From a virus: a stretch of 21,369 nucleotides of DNA. The notes below the pieces were generated by a model. The model was not told the DNA's origin, made no database searches, and saw only the letters and a list, made by a program, of their open reading frames with translations. Of the stretch, positions 1 through 3,715 are shown piece after piece (position 1 is the stretch's first letter; each line of letters starts with the position of its first letter). The stretch is from positions 1 to 21,369 of IMG/VR virus record IMGVR_UViG_3300021598_000839; one strand, given 5' to 3'. The position numbers and the translations under genes are program-made.

Positions 1-99
1 CCACCAATCTCCCCCCAGAGACCAAACGGTGGTATTCTAATCAAGTGGTCGAGAGAGACCACACCGAACATCGACAACTGAATATTTTCCACATTATTT
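1..99. other. Gene-free leader before the first tRNA, with two hairpins
   Basis: No convincing gene is seen. CCACC (1-5) can pair with GGTGG (28-32), and GTGGTC (45-50) pairs perfectly with GACCAC (57-62) around a GAGAGA loop. A weak promoter-like pair, TCGACA (71-76) and TTATTT (94-99), has a 17-base spacer, but its start point would fall inside the tRNA, so transcription probably enters from upstream of the window. Confidence 0.4.
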
Positions 100-172
100 G
101 GGTCTGTAACTCAGTTGGTAGAGTAGCGGGCTTTTAACCTGTAAGTCGTCGGTTCGAGCCCGACCAGACCCA
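100..172 (+). tRNA. tRNA-Lys(TTT)
   Basis: A complete cloverleaf. Acceptor GGGTCTG (100-106) pairs with CAGACCC (165-171) and the discriminator is A172. The anticodon loop CTTTTAA is at 131-137 with anticodon TTT at 133-135, and the T loop is TTCGAGC. CCA is not encoded. Confidence 0.96.
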
Positions 173-176
173 TCGT

Positions 177-258
177 GGGAGGATTTCCGAGTGGTTAAAG
201 GAATCTGACTGTAAATCAGACGGCTCTGCCTTCGCAGGTTCGAATCCTGCTCCTCCCA
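177..258 (+). tRNA. tRNA-Tyr(GTA)
   Basis: Class II tRNA with a long variable arm. Acceptor GGGAGGA (177-183) pairs with TCCTCCC (251-257) and the discriminator is A258. The D arm is TCC/GGA and the anticodon GTA is at 211-213. The trailer is CCTTG rather than CCA. Confidence 0.96.
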
Positions 259-262
259 CCTT

Positions 263-336
263 GACCCATTAGTGTAGCGGCTTATCACGCCACCCTGTCA
301 CGGTGGAGATCACGGGTTCGAATCCCGTATGGGTCG
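263..336 (+). tRNA. tRNA-Asp(GTC)
   Basis: Acceptor GACCCAT (263-269) pairs with ATGGGTC (329-335) and the discriminator is G336. Anticodon GTC is at 297-299, in a loop closed by CCACC/GGTGG. The T arm reads ACGGG-TTCGAAT-CCCGT. Four bases separate it from tRNA-Tyr. Confidence 0.96.
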
Positions 337-337
337 T

Positions 338-511
338 TGGGAGTCAGTATTCTAACTCCCACGCATTCTTCAGAGGTTGCCAGTTTGCAGAAGAATGTCG
401 TAGTAATAACTGGAATTGGGGAGGGATTTCTAACCACCATCGGATGATGGCAGGATTCATAAGGCTACGAAGCGTAATCCGTAAGTAACTTCGTGTGGGA
501 TACCCCTCCCA
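338..511 (+). ncRNA. Candidate structured RNA with an H-type pseudoknot
   Basis: This gene-free gap between tRNA-Asp and tRNA-Glu folds almost entirely. Hairpin 1 is TGGGAGT/ACTCCCA (338-344/355-361). Hairpin 2 is CATTCTTC/GAAGAATG (364-371/390-397). A third unit is closed by a 9-bp helix (417-425 with 503-511). Inside it lie a hairpin CCATC/GATGG (437-441/446-450) and a pseudoknot: GGATT/AATCC (453-457/476-480) interlocked with ACGAAG/CTTCGT (467-472/489-494), with loops of 9, 3 and 8 bases. A competing small hairpin, TACG/CGTA (466-469/473-476), could give a second conformer. There is no T-arm consensus, so it is not a tRNA. T4 also encodes small stable non-tRNA RNAs inside its tRNA cluster. 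The function is unknown, and RNA status is inferred from structure alone. Confidence 0.5.
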
Positions 512-514
512 TCT

Positions 515-586
515 GGTCCTATCGTCTAGTGGTGAGGACATCACTCTTTCACAGTGAAGACACGGGTTCAAATCCCGTTAGGACTA
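515..586 (+). tRNA. tRNA-Glu(TTC)
   Basis: Acceptor GGTCCTA (515-521) pairs with TAGGACT (579-585), with a G-U at pair 1-72, and the discriminator is A586. The D arm is GTC/GAC. Anticodon TTC is at 548-550 in loop CTTTCAC, and the T arm is ACGGG/CCCGT. Confidence 0.95.
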
Positions 587-589
587 TAT

Positions 590-663
590 CCAGATGTAGC
601 GCAGTTTGGTAGCGCACCTGTTTTGGGAACAGGGGGTCGGGGGTTCGAATCCCTCCATCTGGA
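590..663 (+). tRNA. tRNA-Pro(TGG), copy 1
   Basis: Acceptor CCAGATG (590-596) pairs with CATCTGG (656-662) and the discriminator is A663. The anticodon stem CCTGT/ACAGG encloses loop TTTGGGA with anticodon TGG at 624-626. A second tRNA with the same anticodon lies at 4686-4759. Confidence 0.96.
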
Positions 664-667
664 CCTT

Positions 668-741
668 GGGAACATAGCTCCAATTGGTAGAGCACATGAT
701 TGAAGATCATGGTGTTATCGGTTCAAATCCGATTGTTCCCT
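668..741 (+). tRNA. tRNA-Phe(GAA)
   Basis: Acceptor GGGAACA (668-674) pairs with TGTTCCC (734-740). The discriminator is T741, unusual because phenylalanine tRNAs normally carry A73. Anticodon GAA is at 702-704, in a loop closed by CATGA/TCATG. Confidence 0.95.
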
Positions 742-745
742 CTCT

Positions 746-817
746 GGAATCGTAGCTCAGTGGTAGAGCACTCGGCTGATAACCGAGCGGTCACAAGTTC
801 AAATCTTGTCGGTTCCA
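746..817 (+). tRNA. tRNA-Ile(GAT)
   Basis: Acceptor GGAATCG (746-752) pairs with CGGTTCC (810-816) with one T-G wobble, and the discriminator is A817. The anticodon stem is CTCGG/CCGAG with GAT at 778-780. The trailer is CTTG, and a strong hairpin follows. Confidence 0.96.
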
Positions 818-818
818 C

Positions 819-1033
819 TTGCCCAAACTTTATTCCAAAGTTGGGTTGAGCGGAAAACTGAAAGGTAAAAGAAACCTGTCAGTATGCTTATTACTAACAA
901 ACGCAAAGGCTATAGAAACCAGACTCGTTCAAGGCGAGGCAGGGTAATAAGTTGAACGCAGTGAGTATTCCAACGATTAGGTCCAACAAGTAGATTCAAT
1001 GAGTAGAGTTAAGGAGTAAGCAACGTAAGGATA
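819..1033 (+). ncRNA. Gene-free structured spacer with a pseudoknot
   Basis: The 215 bases between tRNA-Ile and the irregular tRNA at 1034 hold no convincing gene. A hairpin pairs CCCAA (822-826) and CTTT (828-831) with AAAG (837-840) and TTGGG (841-845), leaving A827 bulged. Further in, CTTATTAC (887-894) is a perfect complement of GTAATAAG (944-951), and CGTTCAA (926-932) is a perfect complement of TTGAACG (952-958). The two helices cross, forming a pseudoknot in which strand 944-958 could give one continuous 15-bp helix. A shorter hairpin, CTCG/CGAG (924-927/935-938), competes. The stretch after 960 shows little structure. Function is unknown. It is either a free RNA or part of a tRNA precursor. 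Confidence 0.42.
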
Positions 1034-1117
1034 TTGTTCATAGTGTAACGGTAACACTCCGTCATAGCACTTGCGTTTTGGGAGACGGCAATGAAGGTTC
1101 AAATCCTTCTGAATAAT
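1034..1117 (+). tRNA. Irregular tRNA with a 20-base anticodon loop
   Basis: All stems form. Acceptor TTGTTCA (1034-1040) pairs with TGAATAA (1110-1116), the D arm is GTGT/ACAC, the anticodon stem is CCGTC (1059-1063) with GACGG (1084-1088), and the T arm is GAAGG-TTCAAAT-CCTTC. The anticodon loop, however, spans 1064-1083, 20 bases instead of 7. If the last seven bases (TTTGGGA, 1077-1083) are the real loop, the anticodon is TGG (Pro) and 13 bases (1064-1076) are extra. TTG (Gln) is the alternative reading, but both Pro and Gln already have normal tRNAs here. It may be a short intron-like insertion, an expanded-loop tRNA or a decaying gene. The discriminator is T1117. Confidence 0.6.
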
Positions 1118-1130
1118 AAACCTACGATAT

Positions 1131-1219
1131 GGAAGTGTGGCTGAGAGGTCTAAAGCAGCGGTTTGCTAAACCGCCGATGTCTTTATAGGCATCCGTTGGT
1201 TCGAATCCAACCACTTCCG
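1131..1219 (+). tRNA. tRNA-Ser(GCT)
   Basis: Class II tRNA with a long variable arm. Acceptor GGAAGTG (1131-1137) pairs with CACTTCC (1212-1218) and the discriminator is G1219. The anticodon stem GCGGT/ACCGC encloses GCT at 1165-1167. Confidence 0.96.
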
Positions 1220-1221
1220 TT

Positions 1222-1306
1222 GGAGAGTTGTCCGAGTGGTTTATGGTGAGATCTTGGAAAGGTCTTGTGTGTAACAGCACCAGAGGTTCGAATCCTCTAC
1301 TCTCCG
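1222..1306 (+). tRNA. tRNA-Ser(GGA)
   Basis: Acceptor GGAGAGT (1222-1228) pairs with ACTCTCC (1299-1305) and the discriminator is G1306. The anticodon stem AGATC/GGTCT (one T-G) encloses GGA at 1256-1258. It has a long variable arm, and the T arm is AGAGG/CCTCT. Two bases separate it from tRNA-Ser(GCT). Confidence 0.94.
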
Positions 1307-1307
1307 T

Positions 1308-1389
1308 TGGACTCCAGCAAGGTGCTTGCTAGGATATAAAAGACTGACGCCTCCCTCTTCAGAAAGAGTAACCAGCAGGTCAGCGTCCA
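1308..1389 (+). other. Folded spacer between tRNA-Ser and tRNA-Met
   Basis: This 82-base spacer is closed by TGGAC/GTCCA (1308-1312/1385-1389). It contains hairpin TCC-AGCAA/TTGCT-A-GGA (1313-1320/1326-1334, A1331 bulged). It also contains a second arm, CTGAC/GTCAG (1344-1348/1379-1383), topped by CTCTT/AAGAG (1355-1359/1364-1368). A promoter-like pair, TTGGAC (1307-1312) and TAGGAT (1330-1335), 17 bases apart, overlaps the first hairpin. It could be a small RNA or just precursor leader. Confidence 0.35.
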
Positions 1390-1393
1390 CTTT

Positions 1394-1465
1394 GGCAGTG
1401 TAGTTCAGTGGTAGAACAAGAGATTCATACCCTCTATGTCGGTAGTTCAATTCTACCCACTGCCT
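1394..1465 (+). tRNA. tRNA-Met(CAT), copy 1
   Basis: Acceptor GGCAGTG (1394-1400) pairs with CACTGCC (1458-1464) and the discriminator is T1465. Anticodon CAT is at 1426-1428. The innermost pair of the anticodon stem is an A-C mismatch (1423/1431). A CAT anticodon could also belong to an AUA-decoding tRNA-Ile modified with lysidine. Sequence alone does not separate the two, though the window has a separate tRNA-Ile(TAT). Confidence 0.9.
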
Positions 1466-1466
1466 T

Positions 1467-1537
1467 GTGACGTTAGCCTAGTGGTAAGGCAGTGGTTTGT
1501 GGAACCACCTAGATGGGTTCAATTCCCATACGTCACC
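1467..1537 (+). tRNA. tRNA-His(GTG) without an encoded G-1
   Basis: Acceptor GTGACGT (1467-1473) pairs with ACGTCAC (1530-1536), position 73 is C1537, and anticodon GTG is at 1499-1501. Bacterial tRNA-His normally has an encoded extra G at -1 opposite C73. Here that position is T1466. The D-arm position (G1476 as position 10) fixes the numbering, so this is not an alignment slip. Confidence 0.93.
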
Positions 1538-1539
1538 CC

Positions 1540-1611
1540 GCCCGATTAGCTCAGTGGTAGAGCAACTCACTAGTAATGAGTAGGTCGTCAGTTCGAGTCT
1601 GACATTGGGCT
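1540..1611 (+). tRNA. tRNA-Thr(AGT)
   Basis: Acceptor GCCCGAT (1540-1546) pairs with ATTGGGC (1604-1610, one G-T) and the discriminator is T1611. The anticodon stem ACTCA/TGAGT encloses loop CTAGTAA, so the anticodon is AGT at 1572-1574. A34 is rare in bacterial tRNAs other than Arg(ACG). It abuts tRNA-Gln with no spacer. Confidence 0.9.
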
Positions 1612-1685
1612 TGAGAAATCGTCTAATGGTAGGACACCTCCCTTTGAAGGAGTTTATCTAGGTTCGAGTCCTAGTTTCTCAGCCA
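1612..1685 (+). tRNA. tRNA-Gln(TTG) with encoded CCA
   Basis: Acceptor TGAGAAA (1612-1618) pairs with TTTCTCA (1675-1681), giving the U1-A72 pair typical of tRNA-Gln. The discriminator G1682 is followed by CCA at 1683-1685, the only encoded CCA I see in the array. Anticodon TTG is at 1644-1646. The outermost pair of the anticodon stem (C1637/T1653) is mismatched. tRNA-Trp starts at the next base. Confidence 0.93.
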
Positions 1686-1756
1686 GTTGGATTGGTGTAA
1701 TGGTAGCACGATGGTCTCCAAAACCATTAGTGGGGGTTCAAATCCCTCATCCTTCG
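1686..1756 (+). tRNA. tRNA-Trp(CCA) with a weak acceptor stem
   Basis: Anticodon CCA is at 1718-1720 in loop CTCCAAA, closed by ATGGT/ACCAT. The D arm is GTG/CAC and the T loop is TTCAAAT. Acceptor GTTGGAT (1686-1692) against ATCCTTC (1749-1755) leaves two adjacent U-U mismatches at pairs 2-71 and 3-70. The tRNA may be sub-functional, edited, or misread at its 5' end. The discriminator is G1756. Confidence 0.85.
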
Positions 1757-1760
1757 CCTT

Positions 1761-1834
1761 GTCCTTTTAGCTCAGTGGAAAAGAGCAGTAGGCTACGAAC
1801 CTATGTGTCGGGAGTTCGAATCTCTCAAAGGACG
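1761..1834 (+). tRNA. tRNA-Arg(ACG)
   Basis: Acceptor GTCCTTT (1761-1767) pairs with AAAGGAC (1827-1833) and the discriminator is G1834. The anticodon stem GTAGG/CCTAT encloses ACG at 1795-1797. The trailer CTTG runs directly into a -35-like TTGACA. Confidence 0.95.
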
Positions 1835-1835
1835 C

Positions 1836-1864
1836 TTGACAGATTCTTATGAGTCTGTTACTAT
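1836..1864 (+). promoter_or_regulatory. Sigma70-type promoter overlapped by an inverted repeat
   Basis: TTGACA (1836-1841), a 17-base spacer and TACTAT (1859-1864). An 8-bp inverted repeat (1839-1846/1851-1858, loop TTAT) starts inside the -35 box and fills the spacer. It would serve tRNA-Leu. The leader 1865-1928 also folds: GTAAGC (1880-1885) pairs with GCTTAC (1915-1920). Confidence 0.5.
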
Positions 1865-1928
1865 ATAAAGTGATAGAGGGTAAGCCTCTGTTATATCCTT
1901 ATGAGGTATATTACGCTTACTCCATCAA

Positions 1929-2010
1929 GTCGATGTGGCGGAATTGGTAGACGCGCTGGGTTTAGGTTCCAGTAGATTAATCTGTGAAGGTTCAAGTCCT
2001 TTCATCGACA
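1929..2010 (+). tRNA. tRNA-Leu(TAG)
   Basis: Class II tRNA. Acceptor GTCGATG (1929-1935) pairs with CATCGAC (2003-2009) and the discriminator is A2010. The anticodon stem CTGGG/TCCAG encloses TAG at 1963-1965. It has a long variable arm, and the T loop is TTCAAGT. Confidence 0.95.
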
Positions 2011-2011
2011 C

Positions 2012-2040
2012 TTGACAATCAAACTAAAATAGTTTATGAT
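2012..2040 (+). promoter_or_regulatory. Strong sigma70-type promoter within a 12-bp inverted repeat
   Basis: TTGACA (2012-2017), a 17-base spacer and TATGAT (2035-2040), 11 bases before tRNA-Gly. The inverted repeat GACAATC+AAACT (2014-2025) with AGTTT (2031-2035)+GATTGTC (2038-2044) covers most of the promoter. In RNA read through from tRNA-Leu it would form a stable hairpin without a long U tract. Confidence 0.6.
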
Positions 2041-2050
2041 TGTCTTATAA

Positions 2051-2122
2051 GCGGAGTTAGTTCAGCGGTAGAACGCTATCCTTCCAAGTTAGATGTCGTC
2101 GGTTCGATTCCGATACTCCGCT
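2051..2122 (+). tRNA. tRNA-Gly(TCC)
   Basis: Acceptor GCGGAGT (2051-2057) pairs with ACTCCGC (2115-2121) and the discriminator is T2122. Anticodon TCC is at 2083-2085. The anticodon stem CTATC/GTTAG has one internal U-U mismatch. Confidence 0.93.
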
Positions 2123-2124
2123 CT

Positions 2125-2476
2125 GAACCTTCGGGTTCTGGTTCCTCGTTCGAATCGAGGTGGGGGAGTTGAAAGGATTGGAAATGTCCGATTCTTTCAT
2201 ATTGGTTCTGAGTGGAATTCCCAGCAGTTCCGTTAGGGACTGTCCTTTGTAGGTTCGATACCTACATCTTCCTTATGGGAGATAAGAACGGCTACTGGAA
2301 ACCTCTTATTCACTGCCCTCTAATGCAGTGAAAATTGCGGAAAGTGTCTTCCGCTGGTGATGGGCACTCATCACCGTTCCGTAGGTGCCAAAACCTCTCC
2401 TCAGGTCTATGCTTATTGCTGGTGCTTGGGTGAATGTCAAGAGTGGGGACATAGGTAAAGTCCTCAACACCTACCA
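2125..2476 (+). ncRNA. Candidate large structured RNA (about 350 bases)
   Basis: This longest gene-free stretch is a nearly unbroken chain of helices. In order: GAACC-TTCG-GGTTC (2125-2138, a stable UUCG tetraloop); a T-arm mimic CCTCG-TTCGAAT-CGAGG (2144-2160); an 11-bp stem 2171-2181/2188-2198; CAGTTCC/GGGACTG (2225-2231/2236-2242); a second T-arm mimic (2248-2266); ATCTTCC/GGGAGAT (2266-2272/2277-2283); ATAAGA/TCTTAT (2282-2287/2304-2309); CACTGC/GCAGTG (2311-2316/2325-2330); GCGGAA/TTCCGC (2337-2342/2349-2354); GGTGATG/CATCACC (2356-2362/2369-2375). A long-range helix, GTAGGTG/CACCTAC (2381-2387/2468-2474), encloses ACCT/AGGT (2393-2396/2403-2406) and GGGGAC/GTCCTC (2445-2450/2460-2465). 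I recognise no known family. Large ornate phage RNAs near tRNA genes (GOLLD, ROOL) are the obvious comparison. Two decayed tRNAs could explain the T-arm mimics. Confidence 0.5.
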
Positions 2477-2479
2477 CAA

Positions 2480-2551
2480 CCTCTGGTAGTCTATTGGTAA
2501 GGACAGGCGGACAACGCACTTGGAAACTAGGTTCGATTCCTAGACAGAGGA
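2480..2551 (+). pseudogene. tRNA-like element without a normal anticodon arm
   Basis: The element is exactly 72 bases long. Acceptor CCTCTGG (2480-2486) pairs with ACAGAGG (2544-2550) except at the last pair, the D arm is GTC/GAC with GG in its loop, and the T arm is CTAGG-TTCGATT-CCTAG. The middle (2506-2522) cannot form a 5-bp stem with a 7-base loop. The best fold is GCG/CGC (2507-2509/2515-2517) with loop GACAA, with no U33 and no readable anticodon. The acceptor and D arm resemble tRNA-Asn, which is otherwise missing here. A hairpin CTACCA/TGGTAG (2471-2476/2484-2489) would compete with the acceptor stem. It is probably a decayed tRNA, or a tRNA-shaped RNA with another role. Confidence 0.5.
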
Positions 2552-2554
2552 CAC

Positions 2555-2626
2555 GGGAGATTAACTCAGCGGTAGAGTGGCTGCCTTACAAGCAGTAAGT
2601 CATTGGTTCGAATCCGATATTTCCCA
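2555..2626 (+). tRNA. tRNA-Val(TAC)
   Basis: Acceptor GGGAGAT (2555-2561) pairs with ATTTCCC (2619-2625, one G-T) and the discriminator is A2626. Anticodon TAC is at 2587-2589, in a loop closed by GCTGC/GCAGT. Confidence 0.95.
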
Positions 2627-2627
2627 C

Positions 2628-2656
2628 TTGATAAATAAATACAAAAAGAGTATAAT
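2628..2656 (+). promoter_or_regulatory. Promoter-like pair whose -10 overlaps the dps-like start codon
   Basis: TTGATA (2628-2633), a 17-base spacer and TATAAT (2651-2656). The likely start point (near 2663) is downstream of the ATG at 2655, so this promoter cannot produce the full-length protein. ATAAATA at 2631-2637 resembles the T4-type late -10 (TATAAATA) and would place transcription start before the ATG. Both are sequence matches only. Confidence 0.35.
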
Positions 2657-3089
2657 GGAAAAACTGTTTAAACTCTTAAGTGATGCTCAGTCATCACTTT
2701 TTGTTTTGTTTCACAAAACTTGGGCATTTCACTGGAATGTAGTTGGAGAAGACTTTACTCAACTTCATCAACTCTTTGGTGGTCAGTATGAAACTATGTT
2801 TGAAGAGATTGATCGTCTCTCAGAACATATGAGATACTTAAATGTAAAACCATTGAGTTCTCTTTCAAGAATGCTTGAGGTAACTCAGATTAAAGAAGCA
2901 GCAAGTTCAACTGGAGCGAAAGAAATGCTTCAAGAACTTCTTGATAATAACACCAAGTTTTGTGAATTAATGGCAGAGATTTCTGAAGAATCAGAAACAC
3001 AAAAGCAATATGCAACTGCTAATCTGGTTCAAGACTTAATGGAATCTCATGGCAAGTTTGTATGGATGCTAAGATCACATTTACAGTGA
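2655..3089 (+). CDS. Dps-like ferritin-family protein
   Basis: This 144-residue protein matches the Dps family in length and pattern, with motif FHWNVVGEDF at residues 25-34. Dps proteins form 12-subunit shells that oxidise and store iron and often bind DNA, protecting cells from peroxide. The ferroxidase ligands known from E. coli Dps (H51, H63, D67, D78, E82) align with H26, H38, G42, D53 and E57. The acidic residue at the D67 position is therefore glycine, and iron oxidation may be weakened. There is no long basic N-terminal tail for DNA binding. I start at ATG 2655 because upstream codons run through tRNA-Val, and AAAGAG lies just before it. It is the first protein gene after the main tRNA block and could limit oxidative damage during infection under light. 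Confidence 0.85.
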   Translation: MEKLFKLLSDAQSSLFVLFHKTWAFHWNVVGEDFTQLHQLFGGQYETMFEEIDRLSEHMRYLNVKPLSSLSRMLEVTQIKEAASSTGAKEMLQELLDNNTKFCELMAEISEESETQKQYATANLVQDLMESHGKFVWMLRSHLQ

Positions 3090-3104
3090 TAAGGATGAAG
3101 AACA

Positions 3105-3356
3105 ATGATTTCAATAAGATGTAAAGATTGTAATAGAGAATTGACAGGACAGCAATCAAAAACAGTGACTTGCGGTTGTCCTAATATGGCAACTATTCGT
3201 GGGGATAAGATTTCAGCACTTGACTTATCTAGAATTGTTATGTTAAACTCTTTAAAAGAAAATCAACAAAAGAATGTGCTGTCTTCTCAAGATATTGCTT
3301 GGCAAGAAGCACGTCGTCAACGTAAAGTAAGACGACTTGATTTTGAAGTCCGTTAA
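3105..3356 (+). CDS. Small CxxC/CxC protein, unknown function
   Basis: This 83-residue protein has four cysteines placed as a possible zinc-binding knuckle near the N terminus: C6-x2-C9 and C23-x-C25. A basic C-terminal tail (residues 67-83) is rich in Arg and Lys (ARRQRKVRR). Such short zinc-ribbon-plus-basic-tail proteins in phages can bind nucleic acid or a host protein, but nothing here fixes the role. It follows the Dps-like gene by 15 bases with AAGGATGAAG as ribosome binding site, so the two are probably co-transcribed. Its last codons overlap a promoter-like element that serves the next tRNA. Confidence 0.75.
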   Translation: MISIRCKDCNRELTGQQSKTVTCGCPNMATIRGDKISALDLSRIVMLNSLKENQQKNVLSSQDIAWQEARRQRKVRRLDFEVR

Positions 3357-3365
3357 GGACTTAAT
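3337..3365 (+). promoter_or_regulatory. Promoter-like element with an inverted repeat before tRNA-Ser(TGA)
   Basis: TTGATT (3337-3342), a 17-base spacer and CTTAAT (3360-3365). The 6-bp inverted repeat AAGTCC/GGACTT (3346-3351/3357-3362, loop GTTAA) fills the spacer, repeating the arrangement seen before tRNA-Leu and tRNA-Gly. It overlaps the end of the CxxC gene. Confidence 0.35.
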
Positions 3366-3368
3366 ATT

Positions 3369-3453
3369 GGAAAGGTGGTCGAGTGGTTGAAGGCTCCAGT
3401 CTTGAAAACTGGCGAAGTGAAAGCTTCCGTGGGTTCGAATCCCACCCTTTCCG
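3369..3453 (+). tRNA. tRNA-Ser(TGA)
   Basis: Acceptor GGAAAGG (3369-3375) pairs with CCTTTCC (3446-3452) and the discriminator is G3453. The anticodon stem CCAGT/ACTGG encloses TGA at 3403-3405. It has a long variable arm and T arm GTGGG/CCCAC. This is the third serine isoacceptor in the window. Confidence 0.96.
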
Positions 3454-3513
3454 TTTAGATAAGTTACAAATTTAATAATTGCTTAATGAGTGTTACGTAT
3501 TGAACACAATTCG

Positions 3514-3557
3514 TTGACGTTGAAATTCCTGTGATTAGTATATATTAGTATCACGGG
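3514..3557 (+). promoter_or_regulatory. Promoter-like region with inverted and direct repeats
   Basis: TTGACG (3514-3519) is followed, after a long 19-base spacer, by TATATA (3539-3544). CCTGTGAT (3528-3535) pairs with ATCACGGG (3550-3557, one G-T) around it, and the 8-base direct repeat ATTAGTAT occurs at 3534-3541 and 3544-3551, ten bases apart. It could be an operator, or an RNA hairpin 8 bases before the next start codon, which lacks a clear ribosome binding site. Confidence 0.33.
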
Positions 3558-3565
3558 ATAAACCT

Positions 3566-3715
3566 ATGGATCAGCACACCTATAATAATTGGGTGAAGAT
3601 CAAAGAAACCTTTGAAACTTCTGGTAACACCGATAATATGTTCTACAAAAGAGCAGTTGAAATTGTTAAAACTAGAAGAGATCCTCTCGCCAAATTTTTT
3701 GGAGACGAGAAATGA
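3566..3715 (+). CDS. 49-residue orphan protein
   Basis: A short, charged, soluble protein starting MDQHTYNNWVKIKETFE and ending DPLAKFFGDEK. It contains a likely amphipathic helix (residues 8-17) and a basic segment, KRAVEIVKTRRD, in the middle. The stop codon overlaps the next start (ATGA at 3712-3715), which supports translation as part of an operon. There is no Shine-Dalgarno match, and the start sits 8 bases after a stem-loop. I recognise the type as a tiny phage-conserved orphan but no function. Confidence 0.6.
   Translation: MDQHTYNNWVKIKETFETSGNTDNMFYKRAVEIVKTRRDPLAKFFGDEK

Noticed and set aside
303-571. Open frames on both strands across the spacer between tRNA-Asp and tRNA-Glu
   Set aside because: They run through tRNA genes and perfect RNA helices, have no ribosome binding sites and give unrecognisable proteins.
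819-1033. tmRNA, suggested by the pseudoknot
   Set aside because: No tRNA-like termini and no cyanobacterial tag-peptide frame are present.
1984-2172. Open frame over tRNA-Leu, tRNA-Gly and the UUCG hairpin
   Set aside because: It overlaps two certain tRNAs.
2202-2272. A further tRNA with T-arm GTAGG-TTCGATA-CCTAC
   Set aside because: The segment upstream gives no matching acceptor strand, and the would-be anticodon stem has a 4-base (or 8-base) loop.
2331-2463. Possible group I intron core (AATTGCGG and a later GTCC segment)
   Set aside because: Only short matches to the P and S elements; no convincing P7 pairing, and the flanks are not two halves of one gene.
2310-2519. Minus-strand open frame over the structured region
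   Set aside because: It opposes every other gene, has no start signal, and is explained by the RNA helices and tRNA-like element.
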